DNA from: Dactylellina haptotyla
Taxonomy: Eukaryota > Ascomycota > Orbiliomycetes > Orbiliales > Orbiliaceae
DNA: 64,000 bases
Assembly (NCBI GenBank): GCA_031310005.1
Contig: CM062386.1
Span: 1,550,001-1,614,000, forward strand
Direction: 5' to 3'
Positions 11,756 to 25,374 of the stretch are shown in pieces. Positions within the stretch are counted from its first letter, which is position 1; every line of letters begins with the position of its first letter. Made by a program: the position numbers and the translations under genes. Below the pieces are notes generated by a model. That model was given only the letters and a program-made list of their open reading frames with translations, had not been told where the DNA came from and ran no database searches.

Positions 11756-12214
11756 CCGATGTCGTTCGGCTGAGATAACAGAGGGAATGATTACTTTGCA
11801 AGGATTAGGCCGTGTGGTAACAAATGCGTTGACACCGCACTCTATCGCCTCCATATGCGAGGCCAACAAACAGTTTTCTTAGATAATAGGAAACCAAGAG
11901 GGGTTTTATTTGCCATATTTGAAGCCTTCAATTCGTAAGTATATATTATATTAGTAAATCCGGGCCCTCAATCAATGAAAGCCAAAAGAAAGTCCCAGAA
12001 GAAAGACATGCCATTACAAAAATTCTTTTAATCCGATGCATCTAATGCTCTCCAAACAATAATAGGTAAACCCGCAGGCTGAATCGCAAAAGTAAAATAA
12101 AATCAAAAAGCCGCTAAAGGAACCAAACAAAAACGAAAGGGGAAAAAATAAAGCCCAAGTCCTGTTAGATAATTATTTGTTAATCGCCAAATCTATCGTT
12201 CTCTATCGTATTTT
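11756..12214. other. Intergenic, 0.46 kb
   Basis: Upstream of F-box gene 1 and downstream of the GAR-domain gene. A-rich tracts near 12.05-12.17 kb fit a 3' UTR. No gene seen. Confidence 0.5.
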
Positions 12215-15200
12215 CTACCTGTTTCCTTTTCCACTCTCTTCCTCTCTCCCCGGCTCAGAATGTCTCAGGCTGCTGCTAGATGCTCTCCCTCCCTTCAATC
12301 CTAAATAACTTGACTGTTTCGTAGCATACATCCTCCTCGTTCCCCCTACCTTCCCCATGTCAGACAATCTCGGTCCACTGCTGGTCCCAACAGTGCCGAT
12401 ACCACTATTACTCCCCTCGTCGTCCTCGCGAGCTTGTAAATTCCCGCCAGAGCTCATCCGCGGTAGTCCCAATCTAACGTTCCGCTCCGCGCTCGCCTTA
12501 CGAACCTGCCCTAACATTCCGTCAACCCAAGCCTGCTTCTCAGCTGAGATTTCCAGGTTCTTGCTCTTAGGTCCCGCGAGACCTAAAGGAACGGAAGGAA
12601 CAATGGGCGAGGAAGGAGGTCCTTCCGCGTTATCTGGGAAATCACCAAAGCTGAGTCGCGAGGTGGGTCGTCGGAAATTTGCGACTAATGCCGCATTGAA
12701 GGTCGGAGAAGCATAGGACGGGTGCAAACCAGCCGAACCAGGAGTAACCGGACGGTCGTAATTCGGAGTAACCGGCGATGCCCGCGGTAGCTGTTGTTGA
12801 CCTCGTGAACTTTGTAGCCCGTATTGCAAACCGGGGCTGTTGCCCATCTGACTGCGCCCACCAGGACTATCTGGTCTTCTGTTGAGAAACGGCGACTCTG
12901 CTCTGGGTGTGTTCCCCCTAGAAGAGCTAGGCGCAGGTAGCTTGGACCCCGGCAATGGTGAACTAGGTCTACTGCTGTTCCCAAAAGTGGGTGTTGGGCT
13001 ACCTCGAAAGCTGCTTCTGAGAGAACTATTCGAATTGCTGGCACGGATAGATCGCGCATCTTCCCCAAACTCGACCAGGCCCTCGCTTCCGATCTTGCGG
13101 GGTCCTTGTATTCCGTGATGTGAAGCATACTCGATAAGATATTCCTTCAAATCCGCCCAACCACCTCCAACTCTAACCATAACTCGCTCTCCACGATCGC
13201 CTACCAATCGAACGAACAACTTCACAGGTGATTCCTCATCAGATTTGTGCAGATGATACATCTTTACTTCGCCAGGTTGTGAGATAGTTCGCTTTGATGA
13301 TAGTGTCAGGTTTGGCGCTTGTCCAATCGTCGGTGTAGATGGCGTTCGGGCTATCGGTAGCTTCGACTCGCCAAATTTTGGCTGTCTGACTGGTGGTTCA
13401 ATAGCGGTATTGATCGGTGGAGGTACCATCTTCTTCATCGGCGACGGGGTCATAGTTAGGGATGGGAGCCCAACCAGAATCTTATTAATCTTCCTCTCGA
13501 GTCTATCTTCCAGTTCCTGACCCTTCATCGGCGTGCTATGCACATTAGGCATTGATCGTAGAGTCGGGAATCCGATAGGCGAGGTAGGAGATTTAATCCC
13601 GTCGTCTCGCTCTCCATTCAGCGGAACACGAATATGAGGCTTGGAAGGAATAATATTAGTTTTGCGCTTAACAACCTTAATCTTCTGGCCTGGGTCGTAA
13701 ATCGGTGAGCTGGCCTGCTGAGGAGCTTGGTAGGACTGTTGTCTGTGTGCACTACTTGGTTGGTGTGAATAAGTTTCCGTGATGCTTCTCAGAGACTGTC
13801 TGCTACTTTGACTTCGAAGGGCGGTCTCAAACGTTGGCGATGTCGGATCGCCCGAGGAAGTCGGCGACGGCAGCCCCCTCAGAGATTGACGACTACTCTG
13901 TCCACGCAAAGATGAATAGGAGGCAATTCTCGAAGAGGTCCTGCTCGGGATGTTCCTAGATTCCTGAGCCGGTGCCTTCGGCGTGATATCCCTCGATGAA
14001 GCTATACTCGCGGTACTCCGCTTCTTCTTAAGATAAGCGGGATCCGTCTTTTCGAAGCTCGAGGTTCGCGGCGGTACTCGCGGCGGAGTAGGCGTAGGCA
14101 GGTAGCTCGCAGACGCTTTCCTAGGAATCGCAGACGCCCTGGACTCGGACCTGGACTCCGCTCGCGAGCTCGCTCTCGAGTCTGATCTCATATTCTGGTA
14201 TGACGGAGGATCTTCTCGCCGCGACGGGGCAGGCGAAACATAGGAATGCCTTTGCAAGTTAGAATTACTCCGATCTCTACGAACTCCCGTATCTTTTTGC
14301 ACCTGCGGCCTAGGCGGCGCAATAGTCGGAATACTCGACACTCGACGAACATGCGAAGTAGGTTGTCCATGGGGCCGAGTAGGTCTTGAGACAGTTTCAG
14401 ACACTCTAGAGCTCCCACCGGAAGTTGAGTTGCTGCTGATACTGCTAACACTGGATTTTCGCGGTCTCGATTGCTAGAATATTATTAGTCAAGTACACTC
14501 CTCGACAAGTAATAGAATGAAAAGTTCTTACTGGAGGCGGCATCTTCCCAGCGGCCGTCTCGTCGTTGACGCGAGATCCGCTATTACGTTTCTCGGAGAC
14601 ACTATTCCTTTTCTCAGAGACGCTATTCCGTTTTTCAGATACACTCATCCGTTTCTCAATAGCCTTCCCCTTCTTTGGTTCAAACTGTGGTTCCTCGAGC
14701 TTAAAGTCGGTATTATCACTGCTCATAGAATATCTAAACCGTTTTTCATCAAACTCCTCTTTTACCGGCGAGACTTCCTCTTCATCCTCCTCTATAATCG
14801 ATGGGGTATCCGGAATCATATCCGCATCAGCCCAATCCTTAACTCTATCCAGGCGTGGACTAGCTACATCAGGGATCGTGTCATCCGATAGCACGCTGTT
14901 AAAGCTCTGTCCAAAGGAGTCATCGACTCGGTGAATAATGACACTACCCGTGGGACTCAGCGGCGATGTAAGCTCTCTAGCAACTTCAAGCGATTGAAGA
15001 CTATTGAAACTCTGGTCGAGAGGCTTGTTTCGGGATGCCAGGCTATCGAAAGAGTCATACCGAGGATAGTTGGCATTTTTACTGAGAATATCCTGCGTAT
15101 TAAGATGAAAGGGGCTTGATAGTTTGGGTGGAGCGGCGGGTTTGGCTTGCTTAACCGGCGATTGCACGGAGGAAATTTGCGGCGTTTCATTTGCCATGGT

Positions 15201-18200
15201 CTTACTCTCGCCAGCGGTCTCCAAACTCTTTGTGATCAATTGGCTTGTCCGATTGACAACTTTGCCTTTGTCTTTCGTCCTAGAAGGGGACATTGGAATG
15301 CTAGGAACAATAGGCGGTATGTTGATAACAGCCTTGTTATTCTCAGAGATAGTTGGCGTGTCGGCAACGAACGAAGAATCTTCTCCAAGACGTTCCTTCC
15401 TAAGTTCAGCCTGGAATTCTTCGTCGTCCGCCACGGTTGCGATGTCACTATCGTCAATATCCGAGACGTAGTCATCAATGCCGTCAATTGGCGCCAGGTA
15501 TGGTGATACCTTCGCAGGAGTCTCCGTTGGCTGAGCGTGGGGGTCAGTAATCGCAATGACTACCTTTTCCTCGGGCTTCTCTTCCGTTCCTACATCTGCA
15601 ACATCTGGTATCCGTGGAATTTCAACTTTAGGCGAAGATTCTAGCGGTGGAGTGACAGGCAAATCTTCGACAGAAGATTCTGGTGATTTCTCTTGGACGG
15701 GCAGTTCGTCTTCTCCCTTAAGCTCGTAGGGAGGATTCTCGCTACCCTCTTCCGACACGATAACTCGGATCTCGGGATCTACGCGTTCAATGATTGTTTC
15801 TTCGGGGGCCTCGATTTCGATAGGAATGGCACTCTCGCCAAGAGACAAATCTAAAGCGTTAGGATGACCTTCAATTGGAGCTGCAGCTTGAATTTGAAGG
15901 GTAGGCACGGGCTCGTGCAAGGTCAGGACTGGGGACACCGGTTGAGCTAAGCCAGTTCCTCTATCGGACGAGGGACTGTCAACCTCTCGGTTGTCGATGA
16001 CGGGCATAGTAGGGATGAGAAGTGGAGACACCGCAAAGGTTTGTTCAACAACTGGGTGAGCAGGCTCTTGAGCTGGAAGAGCGGTTGGGACAAGTTCCTC
16101 GGGCATATGCTGAGAAGGAGTAAGTTCTACCGTTGTTGGAGGTACAGTAGCATCGTCTCTCTTGATAGAGATCTCTTTTACCGGGACATTTTCGATATCG
16201 GCGGCGGTATTAGGAAGGGTCGTAGGCTCCTCAGTGGCTACCAGAGCATCTTCGAAATTAGAAGATGCAGGCGGTTCTGGTTCTTCGACCGCGCTTGCTT
16301 GAGATTCGCCTGCTCTGTGATCAACTATGACAGTCGTGGTAAGTTCCGTGGGAGATTCAATCTCTTCATTCATCTCTCTTTGGACCTCGGGTAGACTGCT
16401 AGGAGTATCCTCTATAACATCATCATCATTCAGAGTCAGAGCCCCCTCGACCACTTCAGGTGTGCTAATAACAGGCTCGAGCTCCTGTGTGGTTTCTAGC
16501 GGTAAAGAAGTAGGTATGTTGTCCTGCGGGCTGGGATCGAGAAACTCGATTTTCGTCGACTCCTGAATCTCGGTAATTTCGACTTCTGGTACATCGTTAT
16601 TAGCAACAAGCTGCAAGGATCGCTCCTCTTTCACAACTTCAATCTGAGCTATAGGGTCAGCAAAAGCAAATAGCGGAGTCTGTTGTTCTTCCGCGATAGG
16701 ACTCAGCGCAGGTATTTGCATCTGTGGTGGAAGGTGCAGTCTCGCAGATTCGCTCAAATCCAAGGTTGCTATCTCCATATCCGTTGATACATTATCTCTC
16801 TCGACAGCAATAAGAGAGATAACTTCAACAGCCTCTTCCTCTTCCTCTTCAAGGTCTTCAGAAATTGAAGGCAAAATTTCAACAACAGTGCCATCACCAC
16901 TAATTTCGGCTTCTCGAATTGAAGAATCTTGTCTCACAGAAGAATCCGCTTGAGGCTCGGTTTCTTGAGGGTCGCTGGCCGCAGTATCATCCAATAAAAT
17001 ATTAGATGTTCTTGTTGGTGGTTCCGGCTCATTGATATCCAATGTCTCTTCAACAGCAGATTCTTCAGAGGCTATTTCTTCGGGGATAGACATAGCGTCG
17101 ACATCCTTGAGAGCGCTTTCCGAAACCAGGTTCACGGTTTGGAGCTTCTCTTCAAGTGGAGGATCGATATGCTCTTCAGAGGGTGGACCCATATACTTTT
17201 CAGATGGAGGTTTGATATGCTCTTCGGAGGGAGCGTCGATATGCTCGTCATGTGGAGGATCAACATTCTCTTCAAAGGTAGTTGATGAAGCCGTTGACAC
17301 AGGTTCTACGTCCGCGATAGGGTCTGTGACAGGATCCACGATATGCTCCGCGATAGGCTCCGCGATGAGGTCTGTGATGGGGTCCGTGACGGGCTCCGCG
17401 ATGTGCTCCGCCGCAGTTTGTTGAACTTCTTTATCGGCTATCACTAGCTCGTCCTTTTGATCAACTTGCAATTGCGGAGAATCATTAGTGGTTATAACCT
17501 CCAGATTATCTCCCAATTCCTCAGTTTCAATCTCACCAGGGGCATCTCGAGAAGCAGTCTCCACAGCTGCTACAGCTTCGGCCGCCGCAGCTTCAGCTTG
17601 CTTCCTCGCCTCTTCCTCCGCCCTTTCCATCTCCTCATACTTGCGGATCATCCGCTCTTCGATTTCGCGGATTCTGCGTTCTTCGGCTTTCCGTCGTTCG
17701 GCCTCCTCTTCGGCTAACCGTCGGCTGAGTTCCTCCTCTGCGTCCAGCTCTCGTCTAGCCTCCTCATCTCGTTTCCGCTGTTCTTCGAACTCCGCGCGAA
17801 ATCGTTCAGCTTCTTCCAGCTTGAGTCTCTCTTCCTCAGCCAGTCTATGCAGCCGCGCATCCTCTTCAGCTTGGCGAATAAACTCTTCCTCGGCCTTCCG
17901 AAGACGTTCCTCTTCCTCTTGTCGTAACCGCTCGGCTTCTGCTTTCCGTAATCTCTCCTCCTCTTCCAGTATTAGGCGTTCCTCCTCCCTCTTCTTTCGA
18001 GTTTTCTCCTCTTCTTCCTTGCGGAGACGCTCTTCCTCTTCCTTTCGTATCCTCTGTTCTTCAGCGAGAATCCGTAACCTCTCTTCTTCCTCCTTGCGCA
18101 ATCGTTCTTCCTCCTCTTCTCTCCGCCGTCGCTCCAGTTCCTCCCTCCTCAAACGTTGGACTTCTTCCCGCCGCCTCCTCTCCTCCTCCTCTCGCCGATG

Positions 18201-20015
18201 CCGGATGACCTCTCTCCACCGTCTCTTCAGCCCATCAGCTCGTCGTTCCTCCCCGAACACCCAACCTTCGAGCGCGGCCTCGACGGCTTCCAACCGATCA
18301 ATCCACTCTTCCGGCACCGTCTCCTCCCTCCCATCCAACAAGTCGAGCATCCCATCGATAATCTTCCCACAAACACCAACCAAATCGACAACCTCAGTCT
18401 TCCTCTTCTCCCAAACCTCATCCACACCGCCTTCCAGCGTGCGCAGCGTAACTTCATTAACCGCCGCCTCCCCAACACCTTCCTCGATCTCCTCCAGCCA
18501 TCTCCCGCCTTCATCCTGCCCCGCCATCAAAGCCTCCACCTTCTTCATAATCACCCCCTCCGCTCTCCCCAGGTTGCCCAGAAACGCAGGAACAACCCGA
18601 CAAACCTCCACCCGAACCCCCCAAACCTCCAACAGATGCCATAGCCGATGCAAGGGCGGCAGCAGCTGCAGCGTCGTCGCCGTGATTATCGCGAGACTAT
18701 CGCTCATCCGGCCGTTCCCCTGCTCGTCTATCTGCTGCGATTTGAAATGCAACACCCGGCTCTTCAACCCTTCGATATCCTGCTGCGACAGATCGGCCGA
18801 GATGGCACTGATCCGTGTCGCTATGTATGTCAGCGTCGAATTCGTCAGACTGCCCAGAAACTCTGTATCGATTCCTCCTGTTGCTGCAGGTTCTGCTTCC
18901 TCGTCTTCCTCTTCGATCTCTGATTCTGACGTCTGCGCGAAATCCGTCTCGCTGTCTGTGGCAGATTCGAGGACCGGTGAGTGACCTGCTGATGAGGCAG
19001 GATTACTCGTCGGCGGCGGTGGGGGCGGCGGCATGAGTTGGCCGTTGTTAGTCGTCGTAACACTGGCGAAGGGGTCACCGTTTTCAGACGGTAGTGCTCG
19101 GTTCGGGCTCGATGTTGGTCTGTACACCGCAGATGCGCCAACTAGGCCTCTATTCGGGGTGAAGTCGAAGGTTTGCCGTTTCAATGCCGTCGGGGTATTC
19201 ATGCCGCCGGCGACGCCGACTTGTAACGAGCGTCGTTTATTCGGTTTATCGAAGGCTGGGGAGAAGGGGCTCATGGGCGTGCCGGGACCGGCGTTGGAGC
19301 TCCACATTCTGCTCGGGGTCGTGGGAGTCATGCCTGAGAGGTCGAAGTCGAGGCGTTTGACGAGAAGCGGGGTGGTAGTTGGGGAGAGTAGTTCGTCGAT
19401 CTGGGACATCGATATGGCTTCTTTCGTCTTCTTGTCGAGGTGCAGGCCTGGGACACCGCCGGATCCCTTTTGGGTGCCTGCCGATATGGATGTTGATGAT
19501 GAGGTTGCGGATGCTCTGGCGGATTGGGTGAAGAGTCTTCTGGCGACGGGGAGGCCCTTTTTATCACCCGCGTCTCTGCGAGAGGTGGAATTGGTGGAGG
19601 TGAGAGGCGTGGATAAGTCTACCTTTCTGCGCTTTTTCCTGGCGGTGCCCCGTTCGGGAACCCTGAAGCCGTCACCGTCACTTTTCACCCAGAGGGTGGC
19701 TTCTTCCCAGTTCTCGACCTCGCGGAGGTAGTTTTCGATCTTCTCGGAGGCGGTGGCAGCCCAGACCCCGACCTCCTTCTCGCCGGGAAGGAAGTCGAGG
19801 TCGGACATCTTGGTGATAGTGGTGGGTGTCAGGCGGGAGAGAAGCGGGTCGTGGACGGAAGCGGCGGCGGACGAGGAAGGGAACTTCATGCGTGTGCGCG
19901 GCGAGGCGCTCTTCGGGGTAGACGATGCGGAGGAGGGGTTCGAGAGGGACGGAGGGCGAGGACGGTCCTGGCGGAAGGACATGGAGAGGGGGGACGGCAG
20001 GCGGGGGGACGACAT
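12215..20015 (-). CDS. Giant GAR (GAS2) domain cytoskeletal protein, spectraplakin/Kar9-like
   Basis: Exons 14532-20015 and 12215-14473 (intron 58 bp, phase 0) encode about 2,580 residues. Order: Ser/Pro-rich head (1-90); helical segment ~380-595; very long Glu/Arg-rich coiled coil ~600-810; acidic disordered middle ~810-1700 with short repeats (EHIDPP-, AEPVTDP- and SVSEKRN-type); Ser/Pro/Arg-rich basic part; GAR domain at ~2150-2280 with the signature VMVRVGGGWADLKEYL; disordered tail. GAR domains bind microtubules in GAS2 and spectraplakins. SxIP-like EB1-binding motifs in basic Ser-rich context are visible (SSIP, SAIPRK, two SKLP). Inference: a microtubule plus-end or cortex linker involved in nuclear or spindle positioning. 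Start chosen at MSSPRLPSPL (20015) because the upstream extension has no protein-like feature. Filamentous-fungal relatives may be annotated Kar9-like; I am not certain. Confidence 0.85.
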
Positions 20016-22129
20016 GGTGTATGCATCTATAGAGCTAGGGAGCAGGACGATTTGCATGTTAGCAGAGGCTTCTAGATCGAACATGTAATACAATATGCGT
20101 AGATTCAATTAATGCGGCTATAGAGGAGAACAAATACCTTTCTCTCTTATTGTGCTTCTCCTTCTGTTACTGCTCAATCGATATGTATGACGCTCTTTGT
20201 TCTCTGACGTGGAGAGCTCGGACCGTGGCAGGGCTAGCTCGGTGGGAGGAATCCGCGCTCCAGATTCCTGGACGCCAGAAACGCCCGCGCTGGTTGCGGT
20301 ATCCTGTGCGCTGCGGGTCTAAAGCAAGGTGCTCGAGCTGGATTCCAAGAGCGGCCGAAAGGGGTTCATCGTACGGTTCGGATCTGCGTCGAATAATGCT
20401 GATGGTAATAATATACAAGTTGCAGTTGTTAAAAGGAGGTCGTCGTCGTCGTTGACGGCGGGAAGGTGGAGGGCGCGAAACAGAACAGAAACAAAAAAAA
20501 AAAAATAGGAAAATAGTGCAGCCGTGACGTCGCGAAGGGATTAATTGCTGCCCGAGTAAAAATGAGTGTGAGTCTCTCTCGCGGTTTCTCGACAAAAATA
20601 AAACTGAGGTTTAATTAATTTCGACCCGCTCGCGCGCACGGTGGGCAGCCTCCCCACCGCCTTTTTGGCCAGATGAGAAGGAGGGAGCCAATGGCCGGTC
20701 CCTGTCCTGGCCTGGCTCGCTCGCGTAAACGAGAGAGCTGCATCTGCATTTTACAAGACCGACCAGGCCAAGGCTCGGATGCAAGTGCAGCCCCACGCCG
20801 TCGCGATCAGGGCCAATCACCAGCCACGCGCGTGTATTCGTGCGCAGCCGAGGCGAGACATTGCCACCGGGTTTTATATCGAGCAGTCGAATGGGACATC
20901 TCGCCTTGAATATCTGCCGGTGAAGGTGTAAGAAGACGTCGCCAGTAGATGGCAAGACGTCCAGTCCTACGTCTAGCACGTCGTAGGCAGCAATCCCCCT
21001 CGAATCTGTGTAACAGGTGTGCTGCATGCTCCCATTTCGAAACACATCGACGTCCGCGGAATATAGAATAGCTAACCCTCAACTAAATCTACTATGTGTA
21101 GCTTTAGAACTCATCCACAAATTGGTATTGTTTTGAAACTTAAACCGTTTAGGAGCATATAAATCACCGCCCCAGATGAATATTAATCGCCTGATAGATC
21201 GATCGATCGCGGGTGATACCGATTCCGTCTCTTCTCCGCGGCAGGTCCATGTTGATATATTCCCTATTTAGGACCCAACACAGTCCAGCCCCGTGCATGT
21301 TTCTCTCAATGTTGACCCCAAAAAGAACAGGACTTCCCCGCTTGTAACTGGAGCCCAGTAGGGTAATTAACCAGAACCGGTCTCGAACACTAGATCTCGC
21401 GATCTTCACGAGATGGTATTCTATCAGCTAGCTAACCTTAAACCTACAGCAGGGCTCCAATTGTAAAATTCAGTTCATCAACGTATACATGAACAAAATA
21501 TCTCTTACAACAAGCAGATACATGTACACTGAGATATAAAATTATATCCAAAAGTACTCAATCAAGGAGACGGTGTAATATAAAGTCACCAGGGCCGCTC
21601 TCGTATCTTCTAATCTCTAACTACGAAATATTTATAGCTCTACGCTATATGACTCTCCTCAGCCCAGAAACTTGATGCATTAGAATATAATATCAAAATG
21701 CATTTCACGAAATACCAATCCATCATCTTAACTCAAGAATGTACACAAAAAAGATCTGCTAATCACAGCTGTATCGAATTTGATTTTCTCTCTAATTTGC
21801 AGACTTGATAAGATATGATCTGATATGATAGTAGTATATATATAAAGAAGAGTATAATTACAATATTACCCGTATCCCGTCGATGACGTATCAACTTCAA
21901 AGAAGAATTCTAACAAAAAAAAGTGAGAAAAAATAATCGCCCTAGCTACCCACCCTTGATATCATGATAATAATAAGAAGAATATATATATCCGTCATCA
22001 CATCAAAAAATCATCCAGAAACCTCAACCCCAGAACGGTCAAAAGAAAAAAAAGGAGATACTCAATATTCAATCATCATCATCATACATACCTTCGAACG
22101 GAAGTGTATAAAAGGGTAAAAAAAAACGT
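20016..22129. other. 2.1-kb intergenic: promoter of the GAR gene and 3' flank of the permease
   Basis: Contains the upstream region of the giant gene (A13 run near 20493-20505) and an AT-rich part from ~21.45 kb with short simple runs (ATC repeats near 22075). No coding signal that I trust. Confidence 0.5.
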
Positions 22130-24078
22130 TCACTCGGCAACAACCGGCCGCGCCTCCCCAACAGCACTCCACCCTTCCTCCTTCCTCCCCTTCTTCCAAA
22201 ACCTCAACTTGCCACCCAACCTCTTCAAACTCTTCGGCGGGCCAACCCTCACCCAAAACACCACAACCCCAATCAACACAAACACCACCACTCCAGCCGT
22301 CTGTATCGGCGCCCCAAACACACCCCGACTCACCAGGAACAAACTCACACAGCAGAACACTATCGGCGTGACAATCCAGCACCGATACGGCCTCGGCAGA
22401 TCGGGCTCCCGATACCGCAAAACAATCAACCCCAGCACCGTCAGGAAATAAAAACTATACCCGGCAACCCCGTAAAACGCAACGAGGGCCTCAAAGCTCC
22501 CGATCACCGTAAAGAAACTCGTCAGCACGGCGTTCAGCAACATGGCATAGATCGGTGTGCGCGTGTACGCTGTTCCGAATATCGGCACCTTCAACGTAGC
22601 ACCCTGATCTTCCCCACCTGCACGCCCGTTACTTCTGGAAAACCGCACGCCCAGCTTGCCGAATAATTTCGGTAGGTACCCTTGTTTTCCCGCGACGTAT
22701 ACTAGCCGCCCGCTGGTGAACGTTGTTGCGTTCAGCGCGCCAACGCAGGAGATGGAGACCGCGAGGGCGAAGAGGATACCGCCTACGGAGCCGAAGACTG
22801 TAGTGCCGAAGCGGACGGCGACGGTGGTGGAAGAAGCGATGACGGAGGACGGAAGTACGAAGAAGTAGGAGATGTTGGCGAGGAGGTAGCAGACAATGAC
22901 GAGCGGCATGGCCGAGTGGATTACCCGTGGCAGGTCGCGGGAGGGATTCTTCATCTCGCCAGTGATGTAGTTTACCTGTGTTTTCATTGTATTTAGCATC
23001 ACATATACCACCTAGAATTTATCGAAAGGGAAAAAGGACGTACGTTATCCCATCCGTCGAAGGCCCATAGTCCGGCGTATAATGCTACGGCGTAGGCCCC
23101 GGGATCCCTACTGCTGCCTTTGAACCAGTTCCCCGTCTTCCATTCGTTCGACGGGCCGCCATCTTTGACGCTGAAGCCCGTTACTGCAACTACGATTCCG
23201 ATGACGGTGATGGCTATCAAACTGACGAGCTTGATCATTAAAAAGACGTCACCGGCCCTGGTGCCGGCCTTGGTACTCAGACAGTTTAGAATGGTGATCC
23301 CCCATAGACAGAGTAAAGCAATGGCTTTGACTGCCACTTGCGGTGGGGGTTCAGAGTCTTCGGCCAGAGCACCCCAGAAGACGGAACCGAGGTATTCTCC
23401 TGCGATGATGGATATGATGGCTGATGATCCGGGCCGCATGACCATAATAGCCACCCAGGCGAAGAGGAAAGCGGGTAGGTCGCCAAAGATGTGCTGCAGA
23501 TAGGCCTGTGCGCCGCCGCTGAGCGGGATGGCCCCACCGAGCTCAATGTAGGATGATGCGCCTGTCCAGGCGAGGATGCCGGAGAGCAGCCATATCAGGA
23601 GAGCGGCACCGGGAGAACCCGCGCTGGAGTTGACCTGCGCCGGAGAGGAGAAGATGCCGGAGCCTATCTGAAGGCCGACGACGAGGGAGAGGCCGTTGAA
23701 ATAGGTGATTGATTTTTGTTTTTCGAGGTTCTGGAAGGAGGGGCCACGGGTGGTGGTGGGGTCGAGGGAGAGGTAGAGCGGGTCGTTGGCGGAGGCAGAG
23801 AGGGGGAAGAGGTGGGCGTTGAAGTCGAAGGTGGAGCCGACGGAGTAGGACCGCTGGCGGGGAGGGCGGCTGCCACCACCAGCGGCATAGGCCTCGGAGT
23901 CGTCTATTTCGAGAGTGAGGGGGTCGTCATGGGTGGCGAGCTCAGCGGAGAGACGGCGGGAGGAGGAGAGGGAGCGCGAGTCTGAGGAGTCGCGTGAGTG
24001 GGAGGAGGAGGCGAGGGAGGCGAGTTCGAGGGAGTCGCGGTCCTCGCCGGAGAGGGGGACGTTTGTGTAGGAGGCCAT
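22130..24078 (-). CDS. APC-superfamily amino-acid permease, LAT/methionine-permease type
   Basis: Exons 23044-24078 and 22130-22975 (intron 68 bp, phase 0) encode 626 residues. A ~115-residue Ser-rich cytosolic N-terminus precedes about 12 hydrophobic segments. Helix 1 carries GLQIGSGIFSSPAQV, the unwound substrate-binding motif of L-type transporters. GLWAFDGWDN, then VNYITGEMKNPSRDLPR (split by the intron), is diagnostic of the LAT/Mup1 branch. It likely imports methionine or other neutral amino acids at the plasma membrane by H+ symport. The long N-tail is rich in Ser and acidic residues, a common site for endocytic control. It shares a ~1.3-kb divergent promoter region with the GPI-protein gene. 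MUP1 orthology is plausible but unproven. Confidence 0.9.
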
Positions 24079-25374
24079 GGAGGCCGTGTGGTGGGCCGTG
24101 GAGGCCGGGGTGGTGGTGGATTTGAGAAAAAGACTCCGGTGCGGGTTGGGAGATGTAGTATAGTTGATCAGAGGAGGCAGAGCATGCGACTATTTTGGGA
24201 TACGATGATGACGTCGGGACAGGGCGCGCGTGCGTGGGATCATCGAGGTCTCATCGAGCGAGGGCTTCGGAGGGGAACGAGAGACAGAGGGACCAGTCCA
24301 GACCAGTCCGCGTGCTGGGAGAGGAAGGAAGGGAGAGAGAGAAGAAAGAAAGGGCAGGGAGATGTTGATGTCGTGGATGTGTCGCATGGAAGTGCTAAAG
24401 ACAGAATCCGGCGTCGTTGCAGGCGGAAGCTCCAGCCACGGGGGACTGCTAGCCAACAGAGCTATCCCCTGCCACCGGTTCCGCCACAGTGCCACTTGAG
24501 AGAGTGGCTAGTATGGAGTCCTGATTGGCCAATGGAACGTGCCGGGGTTCAGTTCGTTTGCATGTTCGCACGCGTCGTACCGGCTGGGGTGAGAGGGTGA
24601 TAGGCCAGCCAGCAATGGAAAGAGGGAATTCTCTGCTGGCATTCTAATTGACGGCCTGTATTCGCTGGCAGTCTCCCTCAGCGATGGCCTGCAGTGAGCG
24701 CGAGAGGCGGTACCCATCTATCCATCTATAAATACAAGTAGACAATACTTATATATATATGTAACTACTCAGGTAATCATGTAGGAGTGTGTACGGGTGC
24801 GGTTGGAGTGTTGGAGATGCGGATCCGCTGCAGGTCGCCTCCTTTCGGCACTTTGTTTATCCGCCATGTCAACAGACGGTAGATAGGTAGTTAGATAGAC
24901 AGCAGATAGTGCGCAGACGGTAAACAGACAATAATAGACGATAATAGACAGACGACGACGCAGGTACACACTCTTTTAGTGAGAAAGAGGAACAATCTCT
25001 GGTAAATACCGTGTGAAACGGCGCCCCATTTATCTGCCACCGTCAACACTCCCTCCGTCTCACCTTGCGCCAGAGAATCGATCGCAGGATAATCTCGCAG
25101 TTCGGCCGGGGTGCATATTCTTTCAGATTAGCTCGTGCCCGGCTCCGTGCCTGCCTTTTGCCGGCTGTCTTCTGTCTGGCCTGTTGGCTGGTGGCGGCCG
25201 TATTAATTTGCCGTCCCATCTTTTTTTTTTTCTTTCCTCCTTCTCCTCCCATTTCCTCTCCACGCGTCAGAGACCTTTTAATTTCCTGCAATCCCCCCAT
25301 CCTTACTCCCTCTCCTCCTCGCTCATCCTTCCCTTTCTTCGTCAAGATCCCTCTTATCACTATCGATAATAAAA
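24079..25374. promoter_or_regulatory. Divergent promoter region, permease / GPI protein
   Basis: 1.3 kb between two divergent start codons. It includes a simple-sequence stretch of AGAC/ATAGACAG-type units at ~24,855-24,960 and, just before the plus-strand start, a strong pyrimidine tract (25,220-25,330), as is usual ahead of fungal start sites. The 24.2-24.5 kb part is GA-rich. No additional gene supported. Confidence 0.5.

Noticed and set aside
11756-11869. N-terminal extension of F-box gene 1
   Set aside because: Open, but the sequence before MEMALLL has no counterpart in the two paralogues, where the F-box lies close to the start.
12357-13128. Open frames on both strands inside 12.3-13.1 kb
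   Set aside because: They overlap the second exon of the GAR gene, whose frame contains the GAR domain and splices cleanly to exon 1.
17488-18984. Long plus-strand Ser/Arg-rich frame of 498 codons
   Set aside because: It is the antisense shadow of the Glu/Arg coiled-coil part of the giant GAR gene; the composition (Ser/Leu from reversed Glu/Arg codons) is an artefact.
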